A program made the position numbers and the translations under genes. A stretch of 22,426 nucleotides of DNA from a virus, in IMG/VR virus record IMGVR_UViG_3300023082_000098, positions 1 to 22,426 of that record. One strand, 5' to 3'. Shown here piece after piece: positions 6,658-13,750 of this stretch (its first letter is position 1; each line of letters opens with the position of its first letter). The notes beneath the pieces were generated by a model. The model ran no database searches. It was not told where the DNA came from and was given only the letters and a program-made list of their open reading frames with translations.

Positions 6658-6864
6658 ATGCGTTGTGTTATCTGTGACACCGAATCGAATGGCCTATCAA
6701 ACTTTCGTCCTGATGGGCGAGTTGCACACACCTACCACAGTAAGTCCAATGGCGATTATCTCTGTGACGAATGTAATACATGGGAAGATGAGGTCATGTC
6801 TGACTTCTATGATTCCGATCTAGTCAACGAAGAAGATGATGGAGCTTTTGAAAATGCCGAGTAG
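6658..6864 (+). CDS. Small zinc-ribbon-like protein (68 aa)
   Basis: Two CxxC knuckles (Cys3-Cys6 and Cys36-Cys39) separated by about 30 residues suggest a single structural zinc site, with His24 and His27 between them. The C-terminal third is strongly acidic (Asp/Glu-rich, EEDDGAFENAE). Such small zinc-finger phage proteins often bind host proteins or nucleic acid, but the specific function is not recognised. It is the first gene after the AT-rich control region and heads a run of small, overlapping accessory genes. Confidence 0.75.
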   Translation: MRCVICDTESNGLSNFRPDGRVAHTYHSKSNGDYLCDECNTWEDEVMSDFYDSDLVNEEDDGAFENAE

Positions 6865-7087
6865 TTTTTCGAGACTTGAAAAATGGTCTGTAGATGAACT
6901 CGATAATGCAATTTGGGGTCGTCTGTACAATGACTGGACTGGAAACTATTACGAAGGTGAATTTGTGAAGGTCTCTGGTATCAGCAATGACCTTTCTAAG
7001 ATCAAAGCAGGGGACACAGTTTACACGTACACTTCTTCGGCTTGGATACTAGGTGAAAAGTATGACCCGGAGGTACATGGTCTATGA
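6854..7087 (+). CDS. Small hypothetical protein (77 aa)
   Basis: I place the start at ATG 6854, preceded by GGAG at 6841-6844 (nine bases spacing); in-frame ATGs at 6836 and 6839 are alternatives. The gene overlaps the zinc-ribbon gene by a few codons and is coupled to the next by ATGA. The N-terminal half (LEKWSVDELDNAIWGRLYNDW) looks helical. The rest (GEFVKVSGISNDLSKIKAGDTVYTY) looks beta-rich, like a small barrel. No family is recognised. Confidence 0.7.
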   Translation: MPSSFSRLEKWSVDELDNAIWGRLYNDWTGNYYEGEFVKVSGISNDLSKIKAGDTVYTYTSSAWILGEKYDPEVHGL

Positions 7088-7260
7088 AGAAGTTTCGTTT
7101 GTGGAAAGATGGAGTCTATTGGCGAGTAGACTATCAGAAAAATGGTTGGAACGATTGGTACATTGAAAAATTGTTTTTCTACAAGTGGACCGCCAAGCGT
7201 TATATCAAGAATGAACTCGAAAAAATCAATTCCACTCCTGAATATGAATATTATCCATGA
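7084..7260 (+). CDS. Small basic aromatic-rich protein (58 aa)
   Basis: The ATG overlaps the previous stop (ATGA), and the stop overlaps the following ATG in the same way. The product begins MKKFRLWKDGVYWRVDY and is unusually rich in Trp and Tyr (five Trp in 58 residues) and in Lys, without a membrane segment. It may be a small nucleic-acid- or protein-binding factor. The overlaps on both sides and unbroken coding over this length support it. Confidence 0.68.
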   Translation: MKKFRLWKDGVYWRVDYQKNGWNDWYIEKLFFYKWTAKRYIKNELEKINSTPEYEYYP

Positions 7261-7388
7261 GTATCGTAGCCCTTCGTGAAGTCCTGACTATCCAGATGAG
7301 ACAGCTAGACGTTCAGCAGTTGCTCATCCTCCAGAAAGAGCTGAACATGGAAATCAACCGCCGTATGGCAGAGGTAGTAGACCTATGA
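7257..7388 (+). CDS. Small helical protein (43 aa)
   Basis: A 43-codon frame tied to both neighbours by ATGA overlaps. The peptide (from MSIVALREVLTIQMRQLDVQ) is predicted to be nearly one continuous amphipathic helix with a Leu/Gln-rich heptad-like pattern, so it may form a small coiled coil or bind a partner. No family is recognised. Confidence 0.6.
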   Translation: MSIVALREVLTIQMRQLDVQQLLILQKELNMEINRRMAEVVDL

Positions 7389-7756
7389 AAACAGTACTCG
7401 TACGATTTAACCGCAGTGGTCCTCAGTATGGTGTTCCGAAGGATTACGAATATTATATCCCAGATGATCTCGTTCTTGTCGAAGGTGACTCGGTTGTAGT
7501 CGATAGCCCAATCGATGGCTACACTGTGACCAAGGTAGTCTCCACTAAGCTTCAGGGTAAGGCATCCAAGTCTATCGTCTGCAAGGTCGATGATGTTGCA
7601 TACAAGGCTCGTATCGAAGCTGACAAGGAGCGGGCAGCAATCTTCAAGGAACTCGAAAAGATTTCCAAGCAGGTTGAAGAATCGACCAAGTATCAGTATC
7701 TCGCCAAGATGTCCCCTGCAGCCGCTGAGTTGCTGCGTAAGTTGGAGTCCCTCTAA
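7385..7756 (+). CDS. Hypothetical protein, beta N-domain plus helical tail (123 aa)
   Basis: The first ~60 residues alternate short strands, with LVLVEGDSVVVDS and YTVTKVV stretches suggesting a small SH3-like or OB-like barrel. This is followed by a charged helical segment (about 75-123, DKERAAIFKELEKISKQ...) likely to be a coiled coil. There is no catalytic motif and no signal peptide. The start overlaps the preceding stop (ATGA) and its own stop overlaps the next start (TAATG). Confidence 0.78.
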   Translation: MKTVLVRFNRSGPQYGVPKDYEYYIPDDLVLVEGDSVVVDSPIDGYTVTKVVSTKLQGKASKSIVCKVDDVAYKARIEADKERAAIFKELEKISKQVEESTKYQYLAKMSPAAAELLRKLESL

Positions 7757-8112
7757 TGATCAAGAAACTTCTTATTACTGCAGGACTATTCCTATCACTA
7801 GCCGCACCTACCCTTGCCCTTGAGTGTAAGCAGGGTGAAGCACCACTTGCAACTCTTATGACTGAGTCAGCAGCCACCCCTGATATCAAGACGATCACAA
7901 TCAATGGTGATTATGTAGCTCCCCTCAAAGAGATCGTCAAGGGTCTCAGCAATGGTCAGGAACCTGTAGACTTCGATACCAATACCTTCGTTGTCAAGAA
8001 GGGTGCCGCTCAGGTACTTGTTGTCCTTTCCAAGGATGGATGTATCTTCTCTGTAGGCACACTGACCAACGAGATGTTCAAAATGATCATGACAGCCTTG
8101 AAGGGTATGTGA
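7756..8112 (+). CDS. Exported small protein with signal peptide (118 aa)
   Basis: A classical signal peptide is visible: Lys3-Lys4, a hydrophobic core LLITAGLFLSLAAPTLA, and a probable signal peptidase I site after TLA (about residue 22). The mature part of about 96 residues has two cysteines, one just after the cleavage site (in LECKQGE) and one near residue 95 (SKDGCIF), which could form a disulfide in the periplasm. GGAG lies eight bases before the ATG. No family is recognised. It opens a run of four consecutive exported or membrane peptides. Confidence 0.8.
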   Translation: MIKKLLITAGLFLSLAAPTLALECKQGEAPLATLMTESAATPDIKTITINGDYVAPLKEIVKGLSNGQEPVDFDTNTFVVKKGAAQVLVVLSKDGCIFSVGTLTNEMFKMIMTALKGM

Positions 8113-8219
8113 TGGAACACAAATGGACGCAAATTGCTTGGATATTCTTTTTCATCTCGATCTCTAGTTGTACTGCTGTGACAAATATGCATGGCTGTAA
8201 TATTTATGGGTGTTGGTAA
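8112..8219 (+). CDS. Tiny predicted lipoprotein or membrane peptide (35 aa)
   Basis: Starting at the ATG overlapping the previous TGA, this 35-codon frame has a short N-terminus with Lys4 and a hydrophobic stretch AWIFFFISISSC whose end (ISSC) fits a lipobox. A very short Cys-containing tail follows (NMHGCNIYGCW). If processed, the mature lipopeptide would be only about 16 residues. Stop and next start overlap as TAATG. It resembles an Rz1-type outer-membrane peptide in size, but no partner Rz-like gene is adjacent. Confidence 0.55.
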   Translation: MEHKWTQIAWIFFFISISSCTAVTNMHGCNIYGCW

Positions 8220-8320
8220 TGAGTGATGGTGGTTGGGTATTCCTTTGGGGAATGCTATTGACATTCTTTGTAACTAATTGCATTTGGGTTAGTGTAGTTT
8301 ATCACTTGGCTAATCGATGA
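8219..8320 (+). CDS. Tiny single-pass membrane protein (33 aa)
   Basis: A 33-codon frame between two overlapping starts and stops. Nearly the whole peptide is one hydrophobic helix (VFLWGMLLTFFVTNCIWVSV) with Asp3 before it and His/Arg at the end, suggesting N-out/C-in or a small pore-like peptide. No homologue is recognised. It is coupled on both sides to other membrane peptides, which is the main support. Confidence 0.55.
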   Translation: MSDGGWVFLWGMLLTFFVTNCIWVSVVYHLANR

Positions 8321-8424
8321 ACAAGTTTCTGACAGTTGTATTGCTTGTGACTGCAGCATGGGTTGGTGGATCTATCGTACTATCCCTGATACACTCTCAG
8401 CAGGCCACAGAAGCCCACCAGTGA
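8317..8424 (+). CDS. Tiny single-pass membrane protein (35 aa)
   Basis: ATGA overlap with the preceding gene; 35 residues with Lys3, then a hydrophobic helix (FLTVVLLVTAAWVGGSIVLSLI) and a polar C-terminus (HSQQATEAHQ). It could be an uncleaved membrane anchor or a signal peptide with a very short product. It ends the membrane-peptide run. The following 63 bases hold a promoter candidate and the ribosome-binding site of the next gene. Confidence 0.55.
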   Translation: MNKFLTVVLLVTAAWVGGSIVLSLIHSQQATEAHQ

Positions 8425-8449
8425 GCATCAGGGGTATCTCTGGTACAAT
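8421..8449 (+). promoter_or_regulatory. Candidate extended -10 promoter before the replication genes
   Basis: TGGTACAAT at 8441-8449 fits an extended -10 (TGnTACAAT). The -35 position at 17 bases spacing is GTGAGC, only a partial match. The same nine-base string TGGTACAAT occurs at 12989-12997, upstream of the SSB gene. It precedes the small Cys-rich gene and the primase-helicase. Confidence 0.4.
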
Positions 8450-8487
8450 CTACCATTAAACAGTGAACCGCTTAACAGGAGGCTTCT

Positions 8488-8676
8488 ATGAGAGCTTATG
8501 GTATGAATAGCCGGAGAGATTCTCCTTGTTGTTGTCCGGGTCACGATAAATTCTCTTTGGAAACTTATAACAACAATCGTTCCAAACGTGCTCAAACTCG
8601 TGATACTAAAGTTCTTCATAGACGTGGACGTAGGGTAGACAAACTCAAACTTCAAAAGGAACTGAATGAGTCGTAA
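8488..8676 (+). CDS. Small Cys-rich basic protein upstream of primase (62 aa)
   Basis: It has the best ribosome-binding site in the region, AGGAGG at 8477-8482, five bases before the ATG. The product has a CCCPGH cluster near residues 14-19 and a strongly basic helical C-terminus (RSKRAQTRD...HRRGRRVDK), suggesting a metal-dependent nucleic-acid-binding peptide. I recall similar small proteins near replication genes in other podophages, but the function is not established. Its end overlaps the primase-helicase start by 11 bases, so the two are probably translationally coupled. Confidence 0.72.
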   Translation: MRAYGMNSRRDSPCCCPGHDKFSLETYNNNRSKRAQTRDTKVLHRRGRRVDKLKLQKELNES

Positions 8677-10228
8677 GTTTGAAGAGATGGGACTACCCTG
8701 TCCCTGTGGTCAGTCAAGTGACGCATATGCAATTGATTACAGTGGACGGGGATTTTGCTTTAGTTGTGGTAAACCAGTTCAACAGGAGAAAGAAATAGAA
8801 GAGACGACAGAAGTTTTGGAAACCCCATTCGTAGGGGAGACAGTGGACTATGTACTCAAGGCTCATCGTGGACTCTCCCGAAGTACCGTTGAGTTTTACA
8901 ACATCACAACAAAGGTAGTAGACGGCAATGACTATGCCTACGGATTTGTCTACCCCAATGGTGCCACCAAAGTTAAAAGAATTGGGGACGTACCTCGAAA
9001 GGAACGATATAAGTGGTCAGGAGAAGCAAACGCTGCTGGCCTCTTTGGTAAAGATCTGTTTGCTGCAGGGTCCAAAAAGTCTATCACAATTACGGAAGGA
9101 GAACACGATGCACCGTCTTTCTACGAGATCTCCGGTGGGTCCACGGCTTCCGTAAGCGTACAGTCATCCTCCACTGCTCTCCGAGACATTGACCTCGAAC
9201 GAGACTATGTAAATAGCTTCGATAAGATCATCCTTGCATTCGATAACGATGAGGCTGGTCAGGCAGCAACCAAGAAGGTCATGGCGTCTGGTCTCTTCGA
9301 CTTCAACAAGATGTACTATGTTCCATTCACCAAACACAAGGATGCTAATGCCTATCTTCAGGCAGGCGACATCAATGATCTTGTAAGGGACTGGAAGGCA
9401 GCCAAGAAGTACACACCTGATAACATCATTAGCACCTTTGACGAGATCCGTAATGCGCTCTCAGAGGCTCGTGAGGATGAGATTGGTACCTACCCTACCC
9501 AGAAGCTAAATGAGATGCTCTACGGGTTCCACAGGGGTCAGGTAGTGGTGTTTAAAGCTCAGTCAGGTATCGGTAAGACTGAAGTGTTCCGAATGTGTGA
9601 ACATCATCTTTTGAAAACTACCACTTGTAAGCTTGGTCTAATTCACATGGAGGAAGACAAGTCTACTACAATCAAAGGAGTTGCAACCTATGAATTGGGC
9701 ATACCTTGTGCGCTACCTGATACTGGGGTGTCCGAAGAAACAATTCTCTCGGCATATTCTTCTGCAGTTAGCGGGCAAGAAGATAGAGTCTTTCTTTACA
9801 CTATGTTCGGTGGCGATGATCCTAACGATGTCCTCGATAGTATTCGTTTTCTTGTTAGTAGTGGTGGCGTTGACATTGTATTCCTTGATCATATTACTAT
9901 GCTCGTTACTGGTGTAGAGGAAGGCGATGAGCGACGTAAGCTAGACTATATGTCTACCAAGCTTAAGAAGATGTGCAAGGAGCTTAAGTTCTGTCTGTGT
10001 ATGATCACTCATGTGAATGATGATGGTCAGACCCGTGGTTCCCGTAACATTGAGAAGATTGCAGACGTTATGATCGATCTTAGCCGTGATAAGCTTGCAG
10101 ATGACGAGTACGAAAAGAATACGACTTACATCACAGTTGAGAAAAATCGTATGACTGGTCGTACTGGTAAGGCAGGTAAATTGTATTTCAATAGTTCTAC
10201 ATTCAAACTTGAGGAGATTCCGTCTTGA
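8666..10228 (+). CDS. DNA primase-helicase (T7 gp4-like)
   Basis: A bifunctional primase-helicase of 520 residues, close to T7 gp4 (566). Domains in order: a zinc finger CPC...CFSC (Cys12, Cys14, Cys31, Cys34) that reads the priming site; a TOPRIM primase fold with catalytic Glu144 in ITITEGEHD and Asp193-Asn194-Asp195 in ILAFDNDEAG; then a RecA-like DnaB-family helicase with Walker A SGIGKT (300-305) and Walker B VFLDH with Asp408. A NDDGQTRGSRNI segment follows as the probable DNA-binding or arginine-finger region. It unwinds the fork and makes primers for the polymerase encoded downstream. The start overlaps the Cys-rich small gene. No anomaly is seen. Confidence 0.95.
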   Translation: MSRKFEEMGLPCPCGQSSDAYAIDYSGRGFCFSCGKPVQQEKEIEETTEVLETPFVGETVDYVLKAHRGLSRSTVEFYNITTKVVDGNDYAYGFVYPNGATKVKRIGDVPRKERYKWSGEANAAGLFGKDLFAAGSKKSITITEGEHDAPSFYEISGGSTASVSVQSSSTALRDIDLERDYVNSFDKIILAFDNDEAGQAATKKVMASGLFDFNKMYYVPFTKHKDANAYLQAGDINDLVRDWKAAKKYTPDNIISTFDEIRNALSEAREDEIGTYPTQKLNEMLYGFHRGQVVVFKAQSGIGKTEVFRMCEHHLLKTTTCKLGLIHMEEDKSTTIKGVATYELGIPCALPDTGVSEETILSAYSSAVSGQEDRVFLYTMFGGDDPNDVLDSIRFLVSSGGVDIVFLDHITMLVTGVEEGDERRKLDYMSTKLKKMCKELKFCLCMITHVNDDGQTRGSRNIEKIADVMIDLSRDKLADDEYEKNTTYITVEKNRMTGRTGKAGKLYFNSSTFKLEEIPS

Positions 10229-10326
10229 CAACTATTGTAACCATTAATGGCATCCGCTATTTCAAAGTTACCCCACCATGGATTAATGGATATCGTCCTG
10301 TGACGACTTACAAGGAAATTCTCTGA
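10225..10326 (+). CDS. Tiny hypothetical protein (33 aa)
   Basis: TTG start overlapping the primase stop as TTGA, with GAGGAG at 10211-10216 eight bases upstream. The peptide (TTIVTINGIRYFKVTPPW...) reads like two beta strands and ends with LTTYKEIL-type polar residues. There is no recognised family. Support comes from the ribosome-binding site, the overlap geometry shared by the whole window, and the absence of any other gene here. The TTGACA at the start is part of the coding sequence and has no -10 partner. Confidence 0.55.
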   Translation: MTTIVTINGIRYFKVTPPWINGYRPVTTYKEIL

Positions 10327-10550
10327 CAGACATTCTCGGTAAAAGAGTACAGATCACCAAGGGTAAGAAGAGTCATCCTTGGAGGAACAGACTAAGAGGA
10401 TTCTACGGATTGCATGGGATTGTCATTGAGATCAGATTGGTGACACCCTCTAGTGCAGTTCCTGATGGGTCACTCTACAAGGTTAAGTTCGGACACAATA
10501 AAGAATCTGAATTTACAATAAATGAACTTAGGGTATTGACATCCCAGTAA
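10323..10550 (+). CDS. Small SH3/KOW-like protein with probable CTG start (75 aa)
   Basis: A 75-codon open frame reads like a real protein: GKRVQITKG, GLHGIVIEIR, YKVKFGH and FTINELRVL are the strand-turn pattern of a small SH3-like (KOW-type) barrel. No ATG, GTG or TTG exists in frame between the upstream stop at 10284 and the conserved-looking part. The CTG at 10323 has AAGGA at 10312-10316, six bases upstream, and overlaps the previous stop as CTGA, the same geometry as the ATGA/GTGA/TTGA junctions elsewhere. A rare CTG start is therefore likely. The second copy of promoter element P1 overlaps the gene's 3' end. Confidence 0.65.
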   Translation: MTDILGKRVQITKGKKSHPWRNRLRGFYGLHGIVIEIRLVTPSSAVPDGSLYKVKFGHNKESEFTINELRVLTSQ

Positions 10551-10564
10551 AATGATGTTAGACC
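10536..10564 (+). promoter_or_regulatory. Promoter-like element P1', second copy
   Basis: TTGACA at 10536-10541, nine bases, then AATGATGTTAGACC (10551-10564), the same arrangement as at 6392-6420. With 17 bases spacing the -10 is TAGACC; alternatively TATTAT at 10565-10570 may contribute. An AGGAG at 10573-10577 and the metallophosphoesterase ATG follow closely. The TTGACA part is inside the 3' end of the preceding small gene. Confidence 0.6.
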
Positions 10565-10585
10565 TATTATATAGGAGAGTGAGAA

Positions 10586-11104
10586 ATGGCAGACATCTGG
10601 GTTATCAGTGATACCCATTTCAATCATCAAAATATTATTCAGTACTGTGGACGACCCTTTGCTAACCCAGACCTTATGAATGAGTTCATGGTTGACAAGT
10701 GGAACTCTGTAGTCAAGCCACAGGATAAAGTCTATCATCTAGGTGACGTCTACATGGGCGGTGGTTATTCCAAGGAAGATACCACTCGACTGCTCTCAAG
10801 TCTTAATGGCAAGAAGCGGTTGATCCTAGGTAATCATGACAATGGCAAAGATCAGATCCTGCAGAGATGCTTTGAGAAGATCGATATGTGGCGGATGTTT
10901 ACAGAGTTTGGACTTCTGTTGACTCATGTCCCTGTCCATGAAAGTGCCCTAGTCAAGGGGTCACGATCTGGTCAAGATCGTAGTCTAGTGAATGTACATG
11001 GCCATATTCATGATAACCCAAGTCCAGAGGGTCCATATCGCTGCGTGTGTGTTGAGCATATTGATTACACACCAATTAACATTGAGGAATTGAGGGTTGT
11101 ATAA
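10586..11104 (+). CDS. Calcineurin-like metallophosphoesterase 1
   Basis: All five metal-site blocks of the calcineurin-like fold are present in 172 residues: Asp9-x-His11 (SDTHFNH), Gly53-Asp54, GNHD at 82-85, His114 (LLTHVP) and GHIH at 139-142. Such small phage enzymes are usually phosphodiesterases or phosphatases acting on nucleotides or nucleic acid. The substrate cannot be read from sequence. It is the first gene downstream of promoter element P1' and lies immediately before DNA polymerase, so a role in nucleotide or DNA turnover during replication is likely. The ribosome-binding site AGGAG is well placed before the ATG. Confidence 0.9.
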   Translation: MADIWVISDTHFNHQNIIQYCGRPFANPDLMNEFMVDKWNSVVKPQDKVYHLGDVYMGGGYSKEDTTRLLSSLNGKKRLILGNHDNGKDQILQRCFEKIDMWRMFTEFGLLLTHVPVHESALVKGSRSGQDRSLVNVHGHIHDNPSPEGPYRCVCVEHIDYTPINIEELRVV

Positions 11105-12958
11105 TTGTTTGGATGTGTATTTGATGTTGAGGCAGATGGACTAGACCCCACTAAAATCTATGTCATGTCAGCGACAACTGATGGTGAGACAATTGGTTCT
11201 ACACCAGACTACAGTGACATGCAGAAGCTCCTTAGTGAGCAAGAAGTCTTAGTAGGACATAACATAGCCCGATGGGACATACCAGCACTAGAGAGGCTCC
11301 TAGAGGTCAAGATACCTGAGGATACACTGATTGTCGACACCTTGGCATTGAGTTGGTATCTGTCACCCACCAGACCTAAGCATGGTCTTGAGAGTTATGG
11401 TGATGAGTTTGGTATCCCTAAACCTGAGATCGACGACTGGCATAACCTAACCTATGATGAATACAAACACAGGTGTACAGAAGATGTCAAGATCAACACT
11501 AGACTATGGCAAGAGCAGTATGCACACTTACTTGAGTTATACGGCACTCATGAAGAGGTCGTCAGATTTCTTAGATATCTTGCATTCAAAATGGACTGTG
11601 CCAGAGAACAGGAACGGTCACGATGGAAGCTTGATGTCGAAGCCACCACAACATCCCTAGACAAACTCTTAAAGATTGAAGAGGAAAAGCTTCATGAGCT
11701 CAGAACGATCATGCCTCCTGTCCCGATTAGAGAAGTTAGAAACCCGCCGGCAAAACCATATCGAAAGGATGGAACTTGGAGCAGTGCCGGTCTTCAATGG
11801 AAGGGACTTCTCAATGATCAAGGACTCCCCCCAGATCACATGGGTTCTGTCGGATATATTAAAGGATATGACGAACCAAATCCAGGATCTCATCAACAAA
11901 TTAAACGATGGCTCTTTGACCTAGGTTGGGTTCCTGTAACATTCAAAACCAACAAGAAGAAACAAGAAGTCCCTCAGATCAACAAGTCTAAGCAAGATGG
12001 TGGTGGTCTGTGTGACTCAGTAAAGGATTTGTATGATAAAGAACCTAATCTACATGTTCTGGACAACCTTTTTGTCGTACAGCATCGGATTGGTATTCTG
12101 CGTGGCTTTCTCGACTCTGTATCTGAGGATGGGTATGTAGTTGCAAAGATCCAAGGTCTAACGAATACTCTTCGTTTCAAGCATGCAGAAGTTGTCAACC
12201 TACCTAAGATTGACGCTGCATATGGTGAGGATGTTCGAGGGGCACTGATTGCTGATGAAGGCATGGAGCTGTGTGGATCAGATATGTCAAGCCTTGAGGA
12301 TCGTCTCAAGCAACACTTCTGTTTCAAGTACGATCCTGAGTTCGTGAGAGAAATGATGATCCCCGGATTTGACCCTCATCTCGACTTGGCTCAGTCTGCA
12401 GGTAAACTGTCCAAGAAGACCGTAGAAGACTATAAGAACAATGTCTACACTGCAATCACTAAGACAATTCGAGGTATCTTCAAGAATGGTAACTATGCAT
12501 GTCAATATGGCGCATGGCCTCCGAAGATCGCCAAGACTTGTGGTATCACACTAAAGGAAGCTCAAGTAGTATTCGATGCGTATTGGAAGAGAAACTGGTC
12601 AATTAAAGCTGTCGCAGACTCGTGCAAAGTTAAGACTGTACGGTCATCTCAATGGCTCTTTAACCCCATTAGTAAATTCTGGTACTCCCTTAGATCGGAG
12701 AAGGATCGTTTTAGCACTCTTGTACAAGGATCAGGAGTCTTTTGTTTCGATACTTGGGTCGCGGTTATTCGAAGAGATCGTCCACAAATTACAGGACAGT
12801 TTCACGACGAAGTAATCCTAGAGGTTAAGCAGGGTCACAGAGAGGAAATCACCGAGTGGCTTAAGGGGACTATCAAGGAAGTTAATGACATACTAAAACT
12901 CAACAGAGAACTAGACATAGGGATAGATTTTGGGAACCGTTATTCAGAAATTCACTAA
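11105..12958 (+). CDS. Family A DNA polymerase with 3'-5' exonuclease (T7 gp5-like)
   Basis: The TTG start directly after the upstream stop places the first exonuclease motif near the N-terminus, as in T7 gp5. Proofreading residues: Asp7 and Glu9 (FDVEAD), Asp58 (GHNIARWD), Asp127 (CTEDVKIN). Polymerase motifs: A with Asp393 (GSDMSSLED); B as Arg456-x3-Lys460-x3-Tyr464-x3-Tyr468-Gly469, with Tyr at the dideoxy-discrimination position as in T7; C as His567-Asp568-Glu569. At 617 residues it is shorter than T7 gp5 (704). This would fit loss of the roughly 70-residue thioredoxin-binding insertion, so it may use another processivity mechanism; that is inference. It is the replicative polymerase working with the primase-helicase and SSB. 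The ribosome-binding site before the TTG is weak. Confidence 0.95.
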   Translation: MFGCVFDVEADGLDPTKIYVMSATTDGETIGSTPDYSDMQKLLSEQEVLVGHNIARWDIPALERLLEVKIPEDTLIVDTLALSWYLSPTRPKHGLESYGDEFGIPKPEIDDWHNLTYDEYKHRCTEDVKINTRLWQEQYAHLLELYGTHEEVVRFLRYLAFKMDCAREQERSRWKLDVEATTTSLDKLLKIEEEKLHELRTIMPPVPIREVRNPPAKPYRKDGTWSSAGLQWKGLLNDQGLPPDHMGSVGYIKGYDEPNPGSHQQIKRWLFDLGWVPVTFKTNKKKQEVPQINKSKQDGGGLCDSVKDLYDKEPNLHVLDNLFVVQHRIGILRGFLDSVSEDGYVVAKIQGLTNTLRFKHAEVVNLPKIDAAYGEDVRGALIADEGMELCGSDMSSLEDRLKQHFCFKYDPEFVREMMIPGFDPHLDLAQSAGKLSKKTVEDYKNNVYTAITKTIRGIFKNGNYACQYGAWPPKIAKTCGITLKEAQVVFDAYWKRNWSIKAVADSCKVKTVRSSQWLFNPISKFWYSLRSEKDRFSTLVQGSGVFCFDTWVAVIRRDRPQITGQFHDEVILEVKQGHREEITEWLKGTIKEVNDILKLNRELDIGIDFGNRYSEIH

Positions 12959-13070
12959 TTGGTTTAAGACTGAAGAGACACAGTGGCGTGGTACAATGTG
13001 GTTGTATCGTATCTCTGCAGTTGCAGTCTTAGTTCTTGCTACACTCAATTACATCAACAAAGGTATTTAA
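12930..13070 (+). CDS. Small single-pass membrane protein (46 aa)
   Basis: A TTG at 12930 with AGGGA six bases upstream starts a 46-codon frame overlapping the polymerase 3' end by 29 bases and filling the gap before the SSB gene. The peptide has an amphipathic N-terminus (VIQKFTNWFKTEETQWRG) and one hydrophobic helix (ISAVAVLVLATLNYI) with a short Lys-containing tail, so it is probably an inner-membrane protein. No family is recognised. No other gene occupies these bases. Confidence 0.6.
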   Translation: MGTVIQKFTNWFKTEETQWRGTMWLYRISAVAVLVLATLNYINKGI

Positions 13071-13073
13071 TAT

Positions 13074-13598
13074 ATGACTAATTTGATTCTGACTGGTAAG
13101 GCATACTGGGCTCGTGTATATGAAGGTAATCATGACGAGTTTGGTGGTAAGGAGTTCTATAAGATCACAGTTGCACTGGATAATGAGTCTTGGTCCAAGT
13201 ACTCGACAAGTGGTCTCGGTCTGAAGCCTAAGGCCGTCTCTACAGACGATGAGACACTTGGTATTACCTTCCGTCGTGATGTCCATGCAAAGAGTGGTGT
13301 TGGTAAGAACGGTAAGCCTTGGTCGCTTGGTGGTGGTCCTCCTCTAGTCATTGATGAAGATGGCAATGAGATGGACGATTTGATTGGTAACGGTTCCTTG
13401 GTTCAGGTTAAGATCGATACATACAAGGTTGCCAATGGTCCTATGAAGGGTAAGTCGGGTCATCGACTTGAAGCTGTTAAGGTTCTTGAGCTGGTCTCTT
13501 ATGAACCACCTGAGGATGATGCAGAAGACGAAGTAGTTGTTGAAGAAGCTAAGCCTACTACAAAGTCATCGAGTGTAAAGAAGGGATTGCCGTTCTAA
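13074..13598 (+). CDS. Single-stranded DNA-binding protein (T7 gp2.5-like role)
   Basis: The 174-residue protein has an OB-fold-like beta-rich body (GKAYWARVYEG, KEFYKITVALD, LVQVKIDTYKV). It ends with a Glu/Asp-rich tail (EPPEDDAEDEVVVEEA) followed by a basic patch and a terminal Phe (KKGLPF). An acidic tail ending in Phe is the hallmark of T7-type SSBs, which use it to bind polymerase and helicase. T7 gp2.5 is longer (232). Position between polymerase and exonuclease fits. The terminal codon overlaps the next start (TAATG). Confidence 0.82.
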   Translation: MTNLILTGKAYWARVYEGNHDEFGGKEFYKITVALDNESWSKYSTSGLGLKPKAVSTDDETLGITFRRDVHAKSGVGKNGKPWSLGGGPPLVIDEDGNEMDDLIGNGSLVQVKIDTYKVANGPMKGKSGHRLEAVKVLELVSYEPPEDDAEDEVVVEEAKPTTKSSSVKKGLPF

Positions 13599-13750
13599 TG
13601 ACTATTTGTGCAGTTATACATTACTCAGACGGTGCTCAGGCATTTTTTAAATCATATGAGTCAGCCAAGCTATATCTCAAAAGCTGTGTAGAGCAGGGGT
13701 TGGGTGAAGACGTTGATTATTACATAAGCACAGGGACTCTTCGGGATTGA
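13598..13750 (+). CDS. Small hypothetical protein (50 aa)
   Basis: TAATG overlap with the SSB gene and TTGA overlap with the exonuclease gene. The peptide begins MTICAVIHYSDGAQAF and continues with a helix (KSYESAKLYLKSCVEQ) and a short acidic and Tyr-rich end, like a compact alpha/beta mini-domain. No family is recognised. The overlaps at both ends are strong support for translation. Confidence 0.68.
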   Translation: MTICAVIHYSDGAQAFFKSYESAKLYLKSCVEQGLGEDVDYYISTGTLRD

